Shown piece by piece: positions 36,960 through 49,049 of a DNA stretch of 64,000 bases (position 1 is its first letter; every line of letters begins with the position of its first letter). The notes beneath the pieces are model-generated. The model made no database searches. It was not told where the DNA came from and saw only the letters and a list, made by a program, of their open reading frames with translations. The translations under genes were made by a program, and so were the position numbers. This DNA comes from Meghimatium bilineatum (lineage: Eukaryota > Mollusca > Gastropoda > Stylommatophora > Philomycidae), in assembly GCA_034231615.1 (NCBI GenBank), contig CM067312.1:4257001-4321000 (forward strand). The letters are read 5' to 3'.

Positions 36960-37170
36960 ATGATTCATAGCTTGATTGTGATATATGCAGCTTTCTGCCT
37001 GATACAACAGACTTCAACAAGTCATCTGGGTCACTTTGATCCTATTTAGAATGAGACAGCTATCTCCACTCCCCAAAACCTCTTTAGTTGCCTCTTAGGA
37101 CACACATGACAAGTAAACAGTGCTGTTATTCTTTGCTTTCCTTTCAGGCTTTGGAAACAGAAGCAGTAAT
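36960..37170 (+). repeat. Dispersed repeat B, 3' two thirds
   Basis: Diverged copy with 'tgcctgatacaacagacttc', 'gagacagctatctccact' and 'ctttgctttcctttcaggct'. Confidence 0.65.
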
Positions 37171-37609
37171 GCATGTTTTTAACAAGAGAACTTTTTTTTA
37201 ACCATTGGCTAAGCCCAAGTGCACTTACGTCACTTCCATAACAATAAACATCAGACTAAGCTAACAGTCAGACATTTGTCAGTGCGGAATCAACAAATAA
37301 ACTATACAAAACTTTCCATATGACTCATTTCCACGACAACGGCACGGACAGACGATGTGATGTATAATTTATTTGAAATAAAAGCTGTGTTTAAAAAAAT
37401 ATCTGAGTAAACCATCTTGTATCTCTAATCCAATAATTATAATATTTATACCACCAAATCCCCCACATAATCAATGTCCTTAAAGCACACATCATGCTAC
37501 CACATATAATTCTAGTTTTATAGGCTTGCGTGATGCATCATATTACCATATAACCTAGTGTTTTTGACAACATTTCACTGGAATGTTACAAGCCTATATA
37601 TACTTATGT
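37171..37609. other. No supported gene
   Basis: AT-rich. Nothing recognised. Confidence 0.4.
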
Positions 37610-38330
37610 AGAAAACAGGTTTTTGAAAGTTTCACTTGAACACGATGGACTATCACCAAGACTAAGAGGTTATAAGGTGTAAACATGAAAACATACAAAT
37701 AGCAATAAACAAGACATTTTCAACATTTCAATATGTTAGGTCTTTCTCAAGAATATGTAAAACAACCAGTGAAAAACAATGAAAACAGTAAAAACAATGT
37801 TACCACCACAAAGGCATTAGATACATTATTGAGATGTAAACAATACAAAGTTCAAGGATGTATGTGGAAACATGTAGTCATGGAAACGGGTTTTGTTGAA
37901 AATTGGATGGGATATGACAACAGATATAGCAAATTATTACCCAATACAACATGAATAGCAATACAATAAGGACCAAACCAGCACAAATTTAAACAAATTA
38001 ATTTCAGAGTTAAGTACAAATGGTTTGAGAGTACCAAAAACCAAAATAAATTGATTTTCAAGAGCATACCTAGATCTGTCATCCATGGTGCAGGATCTGA
38101 GGGCAGTGACCTAGATATCGAGGGCACTACGATGACCATCACCAGTGAAATGCAATGGCAACAGAGGTAGGTTCTCTGTGATTTATGGCATGAAGATGCC
38201 TACAGAAGAGGTCACTCAATTATAAGCCCGTTTCAACTATATACATTTTTGTCACATTTACATATGATAACGTAAATGGCATTACGAAGTATTTATATAT
38301 CAAGCCTATATGATGCATGACATTACAATA
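37610..38330 (-). mobile_element. Penelope-like element, 3' part
   Basis: Same layout as 3480-4385 on the minus strand: degraded GIY-YIG nuclease (about 38090-38290, blocks for the LSxRFCxHLHA segment) and 3' flank with a hammerhead-like relic (37721-37751). Frames are broken by many indels. Confidence 0.6.
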
Positions 38331-38387
38331 TATAGAATATATGCAATTGTCACACAGTCCATACGCTGAGACTAATCCAAATAACGT

Positions 38388-38475
38388 AGCATGGAGTCAC
38401 CTTGGAGGTTCGGTACTGGCCTCTCACATTGAAGGTTCCGTGTTTTGATTCACTGGTGAGTAACACAGGACAATA
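38388..38475 (+). repeat. Possible tRNA-derived SINE head
   Basis: The segment 'tagcatggagtcaccttgga' and a later 'gtgttttgattcactggtg' resemble degenerate A and B boxes of a tRNA-derived SINE. The match is weak and no cloverleaf is convincing. Confidence 0.25.
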
Positions 38476-38559
38476 AAAATAACTTGAAACATTAACTCTT
38501 AAAGTATAAAGCACCACATGAATTGACTCTCAGTCATCTCCATTTTTGCTAGAAGCTGC

Positions 38560-39190
38560 CACTTTAAACTTTCATTACTGCATGTTTTCCTGTGAAGAAG
38601 TGCAGGGAGGCTTTCTATGGGCTGTGGAAAAAAAAGGCAGCTTTGCCAAAACGGTAGTCTCTAATAAAACAACACATAAAAACGTTTTAGTAATAAGCCG
38701 AGTGACGTAAGCAATCATATTTCTCCAAAACTCTCTACCTCTTGTGTTGTTAATAAGTTCATTTGGTGACTTCTTATTGTGCCACAGTGACAACCCATCC
38801 AGTAATTTCTCTCTTCCCTCCTTGATCTTTCTGGTGGTTATTAAATGTTCAAGTTTAGCTCTTCTCATCACATGTCCTAAAAATCTTGACTGTCTGCTTC
38901 TAATTTATTTATGATTTGTCGTTTTACTCTTAACATCTCTGAGGACCTCTACATTAATTTTCTTGGCTGACCATGGAATTTTCATAATTTTTCTCAATAT
39001 CCACATCTCAATTGCCTCCAGCTCACCTTGAGCTCTTTTGTTTACCATCCATGCAGAAGAATTGGTTTGACATACCATCCTAGCACTTAAATTGACATGT
39101 ATTAGTGACTATTGATAACACTCCACTTCATTGAATGTTACTAATTGATTTAAATGCTGATTTGGCTTGTGCTGTCTAGCTCTCTGATGA
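38560..39190 (-). mobile_element. LINE ORF2 C-terminal fragment
   Basis: The minus strand reads EAIEMWILRKIMKIPWSAKK, RSRQSRFLGHVMRRAKLEHL and KSPNELINNTRGREFWRNMI, matching the LINE at 10757-12034. It lacks the RT part and a clean 3' end. Confidence 0.8.
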
Positions 39191-40440
39191 ACTCTATGTA
39201 TGCAAGCATACATACAATTCACCTCTTATTTACAATTACTTACCTCTTATTATGATAGCTAGACTAGACCCACCTGAAGAATAGGAAAATATATTATCAA
39301 CAAAGTATAAGTAGACCTATAAGTTTAAGCAGGCATTATAAGAAATGATGATAAACACTAAACAGTCACGTGAGACAAGACCAAGCCAAGTCCCGTTCTG
39401 AACACAATTGAATACTACAATTACAAACAATACTTAATACACACACAGTCATACAGACTTAAAGATAAAAAAGCAAATAAGTTAACATAGGCCTACAGCT
39501 ACAACAATCTGTCCAATAATTTGACAAAATAATGATTAAAAAATGCATAGGCTATATCTTAATAATAATAGCTTATTTAATTATAAGTCAATATATTAAT
39601 TATAATTATATCTCCAAATACTCTATCTATCTATAGTCTATAAGTAGGCGACTAACCCACCGTTTCAACTCGTTCCATGAGTGAGTAGAGCGACTTGTCT
39701 GTTGAGTCACCTGATCACATCTGACGATTTCTTAACTTTTTACTTCGCCTAAACTTCAAGTTAAAGCAAATTTATTATGAGTTATGCATTAAAGTGTAGT
39801 ATTAAATAACGTTTTCAACTTGATTGAGTACACTCCTGTTACAGAGTATCAATAACTAATTAGCTTTAGTAAGTTACTCTGGCACAACAGAATAATTATA
39901 TATATAACATATATGTGTGTGTATATAAAACTGTCGACTGATCTACGTTAGAGAATCAAACGAATATGTATTCCATCTGTAAAGTAAGCTTCCACTACTA
40001 TGAACCAAAAAATGACAACGACAGATGCGATATTTTCCTTCTGACCTGACGACAAAAAGGTCAGATTTGGTGATTTAGAGCAAAGGTCATTTCCGATTTT
40101 GTGACATCAACGTTCTTGTTTTGAAATGTTAATTATTAAATTATAAGTTTGTAAAGAAATGTTTGTGTACCCAATGAACCGACTTTATATATTTATAATA
40201 TATATCATACTGGGAAGACCCATGGGTGTTGCCACAGCTTAAGTTTGTTCCACTAGAACTATGGTTTTCGGCGTCGTCTGGAGATTCTGGGGTTATTTTG
40301 GTCTAGGTGAGAAAGGATGGAAAGGGGGGGGGGGGTCATGACATCCTAGGAATTTAGCTAAAAAATTACTAAATCCTTCCTATTTTCAAAATCGATAATA
40401 TGTACTTACTGCGCAAAACAGAAATCCAACAGGTAGATCC
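39191..40440. other. No supported gene
   Basis: AT-rich with TA runs (39590-39620, 39890-39925) and a G-run at 40324-40337. No coding signal, RNA gene or repeat family is recognised. Confidence 0.45.
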
Positions 40441-40640
40441 ATGAATAGGGTATTAAAGTTTTGCTAACCAGAGACACACATAATAACACACACAAATCGA
40501 CGTTTCGACCAAAAGGCCTTTATCAAGACAACAAGTGAAACAAAATTAAAACATAATAGAAAAAGAACAGACATCGACGGTCACATTGGTATGTGTAATA
40601 TAGATATCACATATTTTCAGAACAGTGTCACAAAATTGGT
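40440..40640 (-). mobile_element. Penelope-like element 3' flank with hammerhead-like motif
   Basis: The motif at 40498-40528 reads on the minus strand 'ttgataaaggcc', loop TTTT, 'ggtcgaaacgtc'. It is the copy closest to the hammerhead consensus (TGATAA for TGATGA, then GAAAC). The surrounding 200 bp resemble the 3' flank at 3480-3800. Confidence 0.5.
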
Positions 40641-40819
40641 CAAATTTCCTTTTTTTTAATTTTAAGGTATTTTTATCATATGGCCTACTCTTTAAATGTA
40701 TCACCTGTCATTTGATGCTAAGTTGGTGCCACAATGCTTAACTTTATTCACTTGATTTAATGGTATGCCAGTGACAATGTTCCCTCTAATTTTTCTCTCA
40801 TGTGAGCAAATCTGAGGAT

Positions 40820-41470
40820 GTCTGAGAGATTTCCGTGTGAAGGTTTCTCATCATCATCAAGTGCCATGTCGACTGGCATAGATGATCATAGTTCTCCACA
40901 GCTCTTTATCTCCAGTATTAAGCATCAAGATCATTGTTGCTTCCCTGTGTGCCAGGTTGTCAAACTGTCTAATATTTTCCCATGTTGTCGTCCTCTGTCT
41001 CTGTTGCCTTTAATTTTGCCTGTTATGACTATTCTCCAAACCTCCTTGTCTCACAAAGTTGCCAAAAAATGAAGATTGTCTTTTTCTTATATAATTGATT
41101 AAGCTCCGTCTCTCATTTTACTCTTTCAACACTTCCACATTAGTTTTCCTGGCAGTCCGTGGCATTCTTCTGTAGAACCACATTTCTATTGCTTTTAATT
41201 TACCACTTTCCTGTTTGTTTATTGATTGCATCCATATGTTAGTATAGGAGTTATATAGCACTGCAGAACTCTCTTCCTCACCTCTAATGACAAGTCATAT
41301 TAAACAAAAAATTTTCCTTTTTCTGAATGTTGTTTTTGCCTGCTCTATTCTGCTTCTTATTTCTGTTGAACTTCTATCTGCTGTCATTGTTGTACCTAAA
41401 TACTTGAATTGGTGGACCTGTTTTAATACTATATCATTCACTTTGATTTGCACGTTGTGGTTCATACCAC
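40820..41470 (-). mobile_element. LINE ORF2 C-terminal fragment
   Basis: Minus strand: KYLGTTMTADRSS-like, AIEMWFYRRMPRTARKTNVE, YIRKRQSSFFGNF, ending near 'catcatcaagtgcc', the reversed 3' end with its TGATGATG tail. Closest to the copy at 55676-56150. Confidence 0.75.
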
Positions 41471-41484
41471 CAAAATAAAAATAA

Positions 41485-41860
41485 ATACAGTGGAATATAC
41501 TTGTTATAACAATTTGGTCCGATCCGAAAAAATATGCATGTAATAACAGAAATTTGTTTAATACTGTTGCCCTCTATAGCGCATCCCTTTATAACAAATT
41601 TTCCTATATAACAACACTTCAAAATCTCCAATTATATTTATCCTTTATTTTTTGTGTACTGTATATAGTGAATTTCTGTTATTACATACATATTTCATCA
41701 GTCCGGACCAAGTTGTTATAAACGGACTATAGTTGACCAAGTTGAGATTCCAGTGTATACAGTACACACAATAGAATAAATGTAATTGGGGATTTGTAAA
41801 AGTGTTTTTATATAGTGAATTTTGTTAGAAAAAGATGCACTATGGATTCCACTGTATTTT
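41485..41860. mobile_element. MITE-like element F, palindromic double copy
   Basis: Two halves in opposite orientation share 'ataacaatttggtccgatcc', 'atctccaattatatttatcc' and its complement 'aataaatgtaattgggga'. Outer ends are TACAGTGGAAT (41487) and GGATTCCACTGTA (about 41845). No frame. Confidence 0.55.
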
Positions 41861-42044
41861 TAAAAATATGTCATTCGCTCACTCTTTGTGTGCTCACATG
41901 GTACATTTTGTGAGCGGTACTTGCTATTTACAATTGCGGCCGCTCATCTGCGCACGTTTGAGTGAATACTGACCAGTGATCTTTATACTACATATTTCCT
42001 TGAGGCAAATATTACTTCAGGAATTTACAAAAAAGGTAACCTGC

Positions 42045-42190
42045 CAGAGTCAGACCATTGCCACTAGCGCAAATAAAAAGCTGACACAGTGACAACACAA
42101 CTCCATTTGCTCGACAACACCCTGCTGGAAATTTAGTAGGACCAATGTCCTGCTACAAGAGAGACCCAGAGCGAGTTTGAGAACAAAAAA
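42045..42190 (-). repeat. Dispersed repeat A, reverse orientation
   Basis: Carries 'cgacaacaccctgctggaaa', 'tttagtaggaccaatgtcct' and 'gcgagtttgagaac'. Confidence 0.7.
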
Positions 42191-42479
42191 CAAACAGAAG
42201 TATAACAACTGCATACAAATTAAATTCTTTTTAATACATGAAAAGTTATAACTCATTATTTAGATGAAACAATATTTGGTTACTTTTATACAAAATGTCT
42301 CCGTCATATTCAGTCTATAAAATGTCATGCCTGTTTTTTTTCACCAACAAATGTCAATGTATCAAATGTCAATGTATTAAATATCAATGTTCTAAAATTT
42401 ATAGAATAAAGTTAATTGAAATATCTTCTTCCACATTCAGGAATCTTTTGGTCTCGCTAGATCTTCAGGCCAATCACCA

Positions 42480-43745
42480 GGTCAAGCTTCTAGTCTTCTT
42501 CAGGTCAGAGCAGCTGCCTCAAAGTTTCTGCCTCAGTTGAGCCCATTGTGGCCATGTCTTGCCTCACAGTTCTTTGTATTCTGGACAGTCTTAGAGTATG
42601 TTTTCAAGGGTTTTATGCCTGTTCCACATGGACATTCATTTGTGTATGCACCCTGATCCGGTACAGGTGACTCTGTAGCCTGCAGTGGCCAGTTCTAAGT
42701 CGAAATATGATGGTCTGTTGTTGACTATGAAGTAGGTGTATTGGGTCTGGTTTTGAGTCAATATCCACATCTTTCTTCCAGTGTGATGTATACAAGTTGC
42801 GGATTAGTGTTTTGTCCTCACTGCATGGCAGAGAATAGTTAAATTGTTCCATTTTACCTCCTTGCTTTTGCCAGGGCATCAGCTCTCTTCTTTTCAATGA
42901 TGCCACAATGGATGGGTAGCCATTGAAGAATGATGTTTGAGCTTTGTTTATGTTTGCCAGTTCTAGCCTAATTTTAGGCATTGTGTTTTCATTTTCATTG
43001 CTTTGTAACGTTTCCAATAAGGATCTGCAGTCCGTGAATATTACTACATTGGATGGTGTTGGATAATCTGTGGAAACGAGAGCTCTCAGTGCCTGCAGGA
43101 GTGCCTTTCAGCTTCTCTGAAGTTTGAGCATGTCTTTCCTGTTGGGAATGATTTACTGAGGGTCTTTCCATATCTTATAAAGACGCCTCCTCCTCCATTT
43201 TTTTATAGCTCCCTCTGCTAATCCATCTGTGTACACATGTACATATTTTAGAATCATATTAGTGTGCAATCATTTCCTGTGCTGTAGACTTTAACTGAAG
43301 TTGTGTCAGGTGTTCTCTGTTGACGATCCTAGGGACTTCTTTGATGATGGAGATTTTTTGGGACTGTAAAATGGCTCCTGAAAGCCAGAAAGCATTTCTA
43401 CTTTTTTGGGTCACTGGGGAGGATATCTTCTTGTTGGTTATGCAGTTGTTTTGATATGTCGGCTAGTTCTCTTCCATCTGTTTTTTTATTGTGTAACTGT
43501 TGCATTTGGGATGCATTGGATGGTTTGGCATGCAAAGTATATTCTGTTTGTGTAAGAGTACTCTTTCTGAGCACCTAATTTCGAGTGGCTGAATGTTTAC
43601 AAGTTTTTCCATTGATTGAATTGTGGTGGTTTTCATGCCCCCTGTGACTAGTCTGAGGCCTGCATTTTGGACTTTCTGTAAGCGTTCTGTGATTGTTTTG
43701 CATGCTGTGACCCATACTTGGCCCATGCTGTGACCATGCTGTCAT
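42480..43745 (-). mobile_element. LINE with RNase H-type tail (Jockey/I-like)
   Basis: The minus strand reads LQKVQNAGLRLVTGGMKTTT (end of the RT/thumb region), then decayed RNase H-like sequence with KRRELMPWQKQGGKMEQ, and finally IIFRLRTGHCRLQSHLYRI. The order KVQN.ALR...GAMKTTP, RNase H, FRLRTGHC is typical of LINEs with an RNase H domain. Frames are interrupted and the 5' part is absent. Confidence 0.75.
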
Positions 43746-43799
43746 CCCAATTCTATCAGAGGTCTAAACAGTTCATGTGTATACGCTTTAAGTATATTG

Positions 43800-43860
43800 C
43801 TAGTGTCATCCCACCACCCCCCACCCCCCCCCCCCCCCCCACCCCACCCTCCGACTTGTG
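43800..43860. repeat. Poly-C tract
   Basis: C-rich homopolymer stretch with an uninterrupted run of about 17 C. Confidence 0.9.
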
Positions 43861-44439
43861 CCAGCTAGTTTCTTCATGAGGGAGAGCTTTCAGGTTGCTT
43901 TTTACTCTACCGCAGTCAGATGAATGAAAAAAAAAAAATAGGAAGTGAGAATTGCTAAAATGATGATATCCAACCTGGCATATTATGACAATTTGCTGAG
44001 AAATCCATAAACACAAAAAATAGATCAAATAATATTTGAAGCATATAAAGTAAATACATGTAAAATATATTGCATTCACCTTTAAATAAAAATTTATTAC
44101 AAAAATCTGCTAAGTTCCACCTTCACAATTAACAGACTCATTATAAAGGAGACATTTTCAAGAAGAAATGGAAGCAATTTTAAAAAAGGCATCTAAAATG
44201 CTTGTAGATAATATAGGCACATGCACCATCATCCTGGCACAAAGGTAATGTTATATTTCCTAGAACAGTGGTTCTCAATCTTTGTTAGCCTGTGGCTTCT
44301 TATGAGACAAAATTTCTTTCCCCACTCCAGACGTCAACCCAAAAAGATGCCAATTTACTTCAACACGGCTTATTATTGTAAATACAAAAACCTGTCAATA
44401 CTGTATTGTTCCAGTTATGGAGTTTCAGGGAGGTTCAAG
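43861..44439. other. No supported gene
   Basis: AT-rich. Nothing recognised. Confidence 0.4.
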
Positions 44440-44605
44440 TGGCTTGTGTGAGAAAGACCACACGTGATTGCTGTCGCCATGTCATGTTCAGGGTGGATTT
44501 TTTAATTTAATCTCTGACAAAAAAAAACCCCAGTCTTTACCAGATATCGAACCCTGAACCTCAGGGGTCTGAGACCAAAACTCTAACCTCTCGGCCATGT
44601 GCTAT
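44440..44605 (-). repeat. tRNA-derived SINE
   Basis: The minus strand starts at 44603 with 'catggccgagaggttagagt' (A box of Leu/Ser-type tRNA) and then 'ggttcagggttcgatatctg' (B box). A non-tRNA body follows, with T- and AT-rich stretches to about 44440. The tRNA-like part is too decayed for a functional tRNA. Confidence 0.6.
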
Positions 44606-44769
44606 ATTTATTATTATAATCTTATTAAATTTTGCCCAAATAGTTATCTTTCTGTGGTCCAAATAATTTGAAGATATGCCTGTAGCCTCCAAATTAAATA
44701 TTAATTATCCATGTTTCCCACACCCCCAGCAAAATGATGTGGCCTCCCCGCCTATGTGTTGACCAGGTT

Positions 44770-45015
44770 CAAATGGGGAACAAAGAATAGCAAAACTGTT
44801 ACTTGCCAGACATGTCACAGGAGGCGACTAATGAGATTTAGGGGTGAATTGGCTGTTCCATCCCATAGAGGGTCAAGTTTTGGCCTATAAGCCATGCTGA
44901 AGTTGGATGTGTCAGGCAGAAAATATGCAGATATTGCATCTAAACTGTAAACCATGACACAACACATTCCATTCTCTGGACTACATTATGCTAATATGCA
45001 GAAGTTTGAGAATAA
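44770..45015 (-). repeat. Dispersed repeat B, reverse orientation
   Basis: Blocks 'aatggggaacaaagaatagc', 'ttggctgttccatcccat', 'gaagttggatgtgtcaggca' and 'gcagaagtttgagaataaat'. A C-run follows at 45042-45054. Confidence 0.7.
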
Positions 45016-45111
45016 ATGAAGAGGGAAAAGCTAGCAAACCTCCCCCCCCCCCCAATCCCCTTGGTTGGGGCATAGTGTCCGAATTTAGACTTGCTGTTCT
45101 TACAAAAAATA

Positions 45112-45280
45112 ACACTCTCACAAATTATAATCTTTACTACAAATCCACATTATCATCTTTACTGCAAAAACAAATTATCATCTTTACTGAAAATCCAAAT
45201 TATCATCTTTACTGAAAATCCAATTATCATCTTTACTGCAAATCCAAATTATCATCTTTACTGCAAATCCACATGATCAT
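45112..45280 (+). repeat. 24/25-bp minisatellite, 6 copies
   Basis: Units of 'aaattatcatctttactg' plus a variable 'aaaatcc' or 'caaatcc'. Confidence 0.9.
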
Positions 45281-45479
45281 TAAAGAACAAAATATTGCAA
45301 TGGATCCCATGTCAAAATAAGGTACTATACAAGAATCAGTGGAGAGGGTCACAACTCTTAATGTTATGCGCAGATGCCATTTGCACATTTTTAATTTTGA
45401 CTTGTCAACGAAATAAAATGGCTAATGCAATCGATACCTGTCTATTGAGCTTGCCAGCTACTGAGAAAGACGCTGTACA

Positions 45480-45980
45480 TTTGTTACAAACATGAGGAGT
45501 GCTACAACAGGACAAGATGTGGGGTCAGGATCATCTAATGATCTTATTGTATAATAATGATGGACAGATTCAATGGTATTGCAATGTAAGGAGACAGTGC
45601 CAGCATATAAATGCAAACGTCGGCATGAGCTTGCAATGCACGAACATATCGTTTGTAAAAATATGCCGTTTAATTTATGGATGGGCTTTCGAGATGACAT
45701 CTGCCGACTCGTGCATTCATGAACTACAGATTAGCAAGACAAACGTTGTTGAATGGAACGCATTTGTGCATGAAGTTTGTGTCTACACCGAAACAGAGCT
45801 GCCACGAACACGCATTGCGGGTGAAGGAATGATCGTCAAAGTAGATGAAAGCCTACTTACCAAAAGAAAGGCAAACTCTGGCAGAGTGTTGCCTCAACAA
45901 TGGATATTTGGTGGCCTATGTCGTGAGACAAAAGACATTTTCTTGCTGCAAGTGGAAGATAGACAATATTGGAGGAGATG
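45480..45980 (+). pseudogene. Merlin-type (IS1595/ISXO2-like) transposase fragment
   Basis: The open frame from 45499 has the features of the Merlin superfamily of DNA transposons, related to bacterial IS1595: an N-terminal segment with WYCNVRRQC (zinc-binding-like), ISKTNVVEWNAFVHEVC (81-94 approx.), and the first catalytic Asp in IVKVDESLLTKRKANSGRVL (D116) followed by PQQWIFGGLCRETKDIFL. The frame ends soon after EDR. The second and third acidic residues are missing, so it is a truncated, inactive copy. The animal-type host context argues against bacterial contamination. Confidence 0.75.
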
Positions 45981-47059
45981 AGCAAATACTGGCCACCTTG
46001 GTAGCCACTCATCCCCATCAACTCACCAACACCCGCCCTACCATCGGCTACACTGTTCCAAATCCTAACCCCAACACTGAAAGCGGTCCCCTCCCAAATT
46101 CTAAACATCTAACCAACGCTTAACTGTAAATTCCCTTTTCTTCCCCACAGTATTAGTGAGATTCGCACTAACAAAGGGACATAATAAATGTCAATGTTAA
46201 TGGTTAGATACCCCTAACTGGTTAGATGTCATTAACTGCACTGATCAGTTCTGCTGAAATGAAATATCCGAACGAAAGTGTGTTCCCATAAATATCTGTC
46301 CACTGATTCTTGTATAGTACCCAAAATAGCAAACAGAAAAGCTGACCTCTTGGCAAGGTAGGGTGGATCAACCAAAAATATGTAAAACCTAGGATGTACA
46401 CAAGAATGTTATGAATAGTAAGTTTTTGACAAATATTTACCATCCCACCACAACTGACACCACCACCACAACTGCCAACACCCTGGAACGTTTCACACAA
46501 GGTCCACAATTATGTTGGTTGAATAAGTGCAGAAGTTTTTCTTCCTCGATTGACAGTCAGTGCCTCATAGATGTTATCGGGTTTGATTCTTGCGTACAAC
46601 CTTCTGCTTTTCTAATTTCTCGAAACTTCCAACTTCATATTCAAACATATTGAAAGCAACATATTATGTAATTAATCTAGCATTTCAAATTTGGGAACAA
46701 AATATACACCACACTACAGAACATAAAGAACACTAATATCAAATGTCACAGCAAGAGCAGACTATGTTCTTCAAACCGGACATTACAGATAAAGTTACAT
46801 CATATATAGAAAACTTAAAATTGGTGCGGCAGATGTATGCGGTAGGCAGAGAAACTGTAAAAAGTGTCCTTCACGGATGTTGGCACTACACAAATGAGAA
46901 TGCATAAGGCTGTCCATAAAATACGTTGAAACAAAAAAATGTGTTATAAAACCTTAAATCACCAATACTGCTTTGTATACACCAATTACATTGTCTGAAT
47001 TTGAATTTTTAATAAAAATCTTAACTTACTTATCGGATCCCCGGGGTTGCGAGCTTTCA
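45981..47059. other. No supported gene
   Basis: AC-rich and AT-rich sequence. Frames of 80-95 residues overlap on both strands without domains. No Merlin terminal repeat was identified. Confidence 0.4.
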
Positions 47060-47490
47060 CTCTTTCTTCCCTGTACCAGGTGGTTGAAGGTGCATGTCTT
47101 CTTTAACTGTGTTGTGTCTGTATAAAAGGTGTTAGTGATGGAGAAGCTTGGTGGTAACAGTTGTTTTTGTAGGTCTTGTAGTGCAGGGCATTCAATAAGG
47201 TGGTGTTTTACTGTTTCCTCATCTTGTCTGTTGCAGTATGTTGTATGCGGTCATTCTTTGTGGATGTTGGCTAATTTGTACATGTGTTGTTCGAAGCCTA
47301 AATATTGTGGTTTGATCTTTGTGGCGTAGTCTATGCTGTCGTGTGAATTTGATTGGGACATGTCTACATATAGCACTCTTCCTTTTGAGCCAGTGGCCCA
47401 GCGATCCATCGATTGTTGTTTACATTTGTTGAGGATAATGTGTTGAGCTGTTCTAAGGTTGGTGAGAATTTCTGGTTGAGGCATACTTGC
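47060..47490 (-). mobile_element. LINE 3' ORF end (RNase H-type LINE)
   Basis: Minus strand: ILNKCKQQSMDRWATGSKGR, then decayed TYCNRQDEETVKHHLIECPA, LQDLQKQLLPP-like. This is the terminal zinc-knuckle region (E-T-x-x-H-x-L-x-x-C-P) of RNase H-containing LINEs. Confidence 0.7.
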
Positions 47491-47582
47491 TCCCTTTTTA
47501 TAACAGATTTTAATAAATGATGTTATTTTTTGGGGGTATTTTTTCTGCTTAAAAAGTAGGGGAGATATTTTTTAGACATAAC

Positions 47583-47738
47583 TAAGCAGGAGTGGTTCCC
47601 TGAAATTTTGACAATTGTTTGCAGAGGGTCAGAAATTGGCAACAAATTGTTGATGTAACTAAGCAAGGGTGGTTCCCTGAAATTTTGACAATTGTTCGCA
47701 GGGGGTCAAAAATTGGCAACAAATTGTTGACGTAAATT
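47583..47738 (+). repeat. 77-bp direct repeat, 2 copies
   Basis: Two copies of a segment with 'agtggttccctgaaattttg' and 'aattggcaacaaattgttga'. Confidence 0.9.
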
Positions 47739-47939
47739 ATAGAGAGCACCCATATTGAGAAAGCTCTACTTCCTAAACTGAAGAGCTCCATGTATGAGCT
47801 GAATCAAATTACACAATTCACAGAAGCATGACCAGAAAAAAGAAAAATGATGAATCACATTTACCATGAAATATAATATCTGATTCATGTCTGATGATGT
47901 AATGGCTAAATTTAATATATAGAAAAGCGATATCGGAGT

Positions 47940-48375
47940 GAACATAAAAATGTATAACTCACTAGTGCTTTCTATTATGCTGTATGGTTGTGAGAGTTGG
48001 ACACTCACTGTAGACATGGAGAGTCAGATACAGGCCTTCAAATACAAATGTTATAGGCAAATTTTGTGTATTTCCTATAAAGAGCGTAAGATAAAATGTG
48101 TACATAAGAAATAAAGTAAAGAATCTCACATGTTCACAAGAATCCCTACTTTCAATAATAAAATAATGAAAACTTACATGGCATAGATATGTATGCTAAC
48201 ATGATTCCATGTTTAAAAAAAAAAATCTTGCAAGAAACAGTTAATGGTAGAAGAAGACGCAGAGGTGTAAAAGAAAATCATGGATAGATATCAAAGACTC
48301 AACCGTACATTTTTCACATTCATCTGCATCCGTAGGAACCACTAGAGGACTCTGTGTTGACACATCTAATGTAGT
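47940..48375 (+). mobile_element. LINE ORF2 C-terminal fragment, single-copy reference
   Basis: The plus strand encodes MYGCESWTL-like (SIMLYGCESWTLTVDMESQI), KYKCYRQILCISYKERK, and after indels a SWIDIKD block. It is an unexpanded relative of the LINE at 13384-15845. Positions 48085-48148 correspond to one 63-bp array unit. Confidence 0.75.
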
Positions 48376-48713
48376 AACCCTAAGGGTTATCTGATTATTG
48401 AAAAATATATAGGTTAAGCCATTTGACCTTTTCTCATAAGGTACAGAATTCGCTACTGGGCCATTTCTCAAGCACATTTTTTGCAGGGTGTGGGAATTAT
48501 ACTTGAAGCTGTGGAATTATGTGATTTGAGTGTTGCCCTTGGCAGGAAGAGTGCTGCTCTATGAATAAGGACAAAGTTCATATCAAAGTACATTGAAGTC
48601 AATTCTCTACCCCATTTGAAACCCTTTTTAACAACATATTGTTCAGTCTTTCAAAGCCTGATTTTAGTTGAGACTGCCCCTTTGAAATTCTTTCAAGCTG
48701 AGAGAAATCATAT

Positions 48714-48882
48714 CTTCTTCTTCAGCGTTCATTCTCAAACTCCTGCTGGATCTCTCTTGTAGCAGAAAGATGATCAATTCTACGAGTAGATTTCCAGCAG
48801 GATGTAGTCCAGAGAATGGAAATGCGTTGTGTCACCATTTTATTTGCACCAATGGCCCGACACATCCATCTTTGACAGGATA
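48714..48882 (+). repeat. Dispersed repeat A, full-length
   Basis: Blocks 'gcgttcattctcaaactcct', 'gctggatctctcttgtagca', 'agatttccagcaggatgtag', 'tccagagaatggaaatgcgt', 'gcaccaatggcccgacacat'. Confidence 0.8.
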
Positions 48883-49049
48883 TCATATCTGAGACCTGAG
48901 ATCTTGAAAACAACCCTGCAACAAATGACCAACAATACAACAGCTCTTGCCAAAAGTCACAAATTCGTACATGTCCTAAGGGATTTAAGCATCATCTATT
49001 CACGCAATGACTTACTCAGTTTGATCAAAGAAAATATAGGGTAAACGTA

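Noticed and set aside
44526..44603. Functional Leu or Ser tRNA gene on the minus strand
   Set aside because: A and B boxes are present, but the acceptor and anticodon arms do not pair well and a SINE-like body follows.
45499..45981. Bacterial insertion sequence or contamination
   Set aside because: The fragment fits the animal Merlin group, is truncated like its neighbours, and lies among animal repeats.
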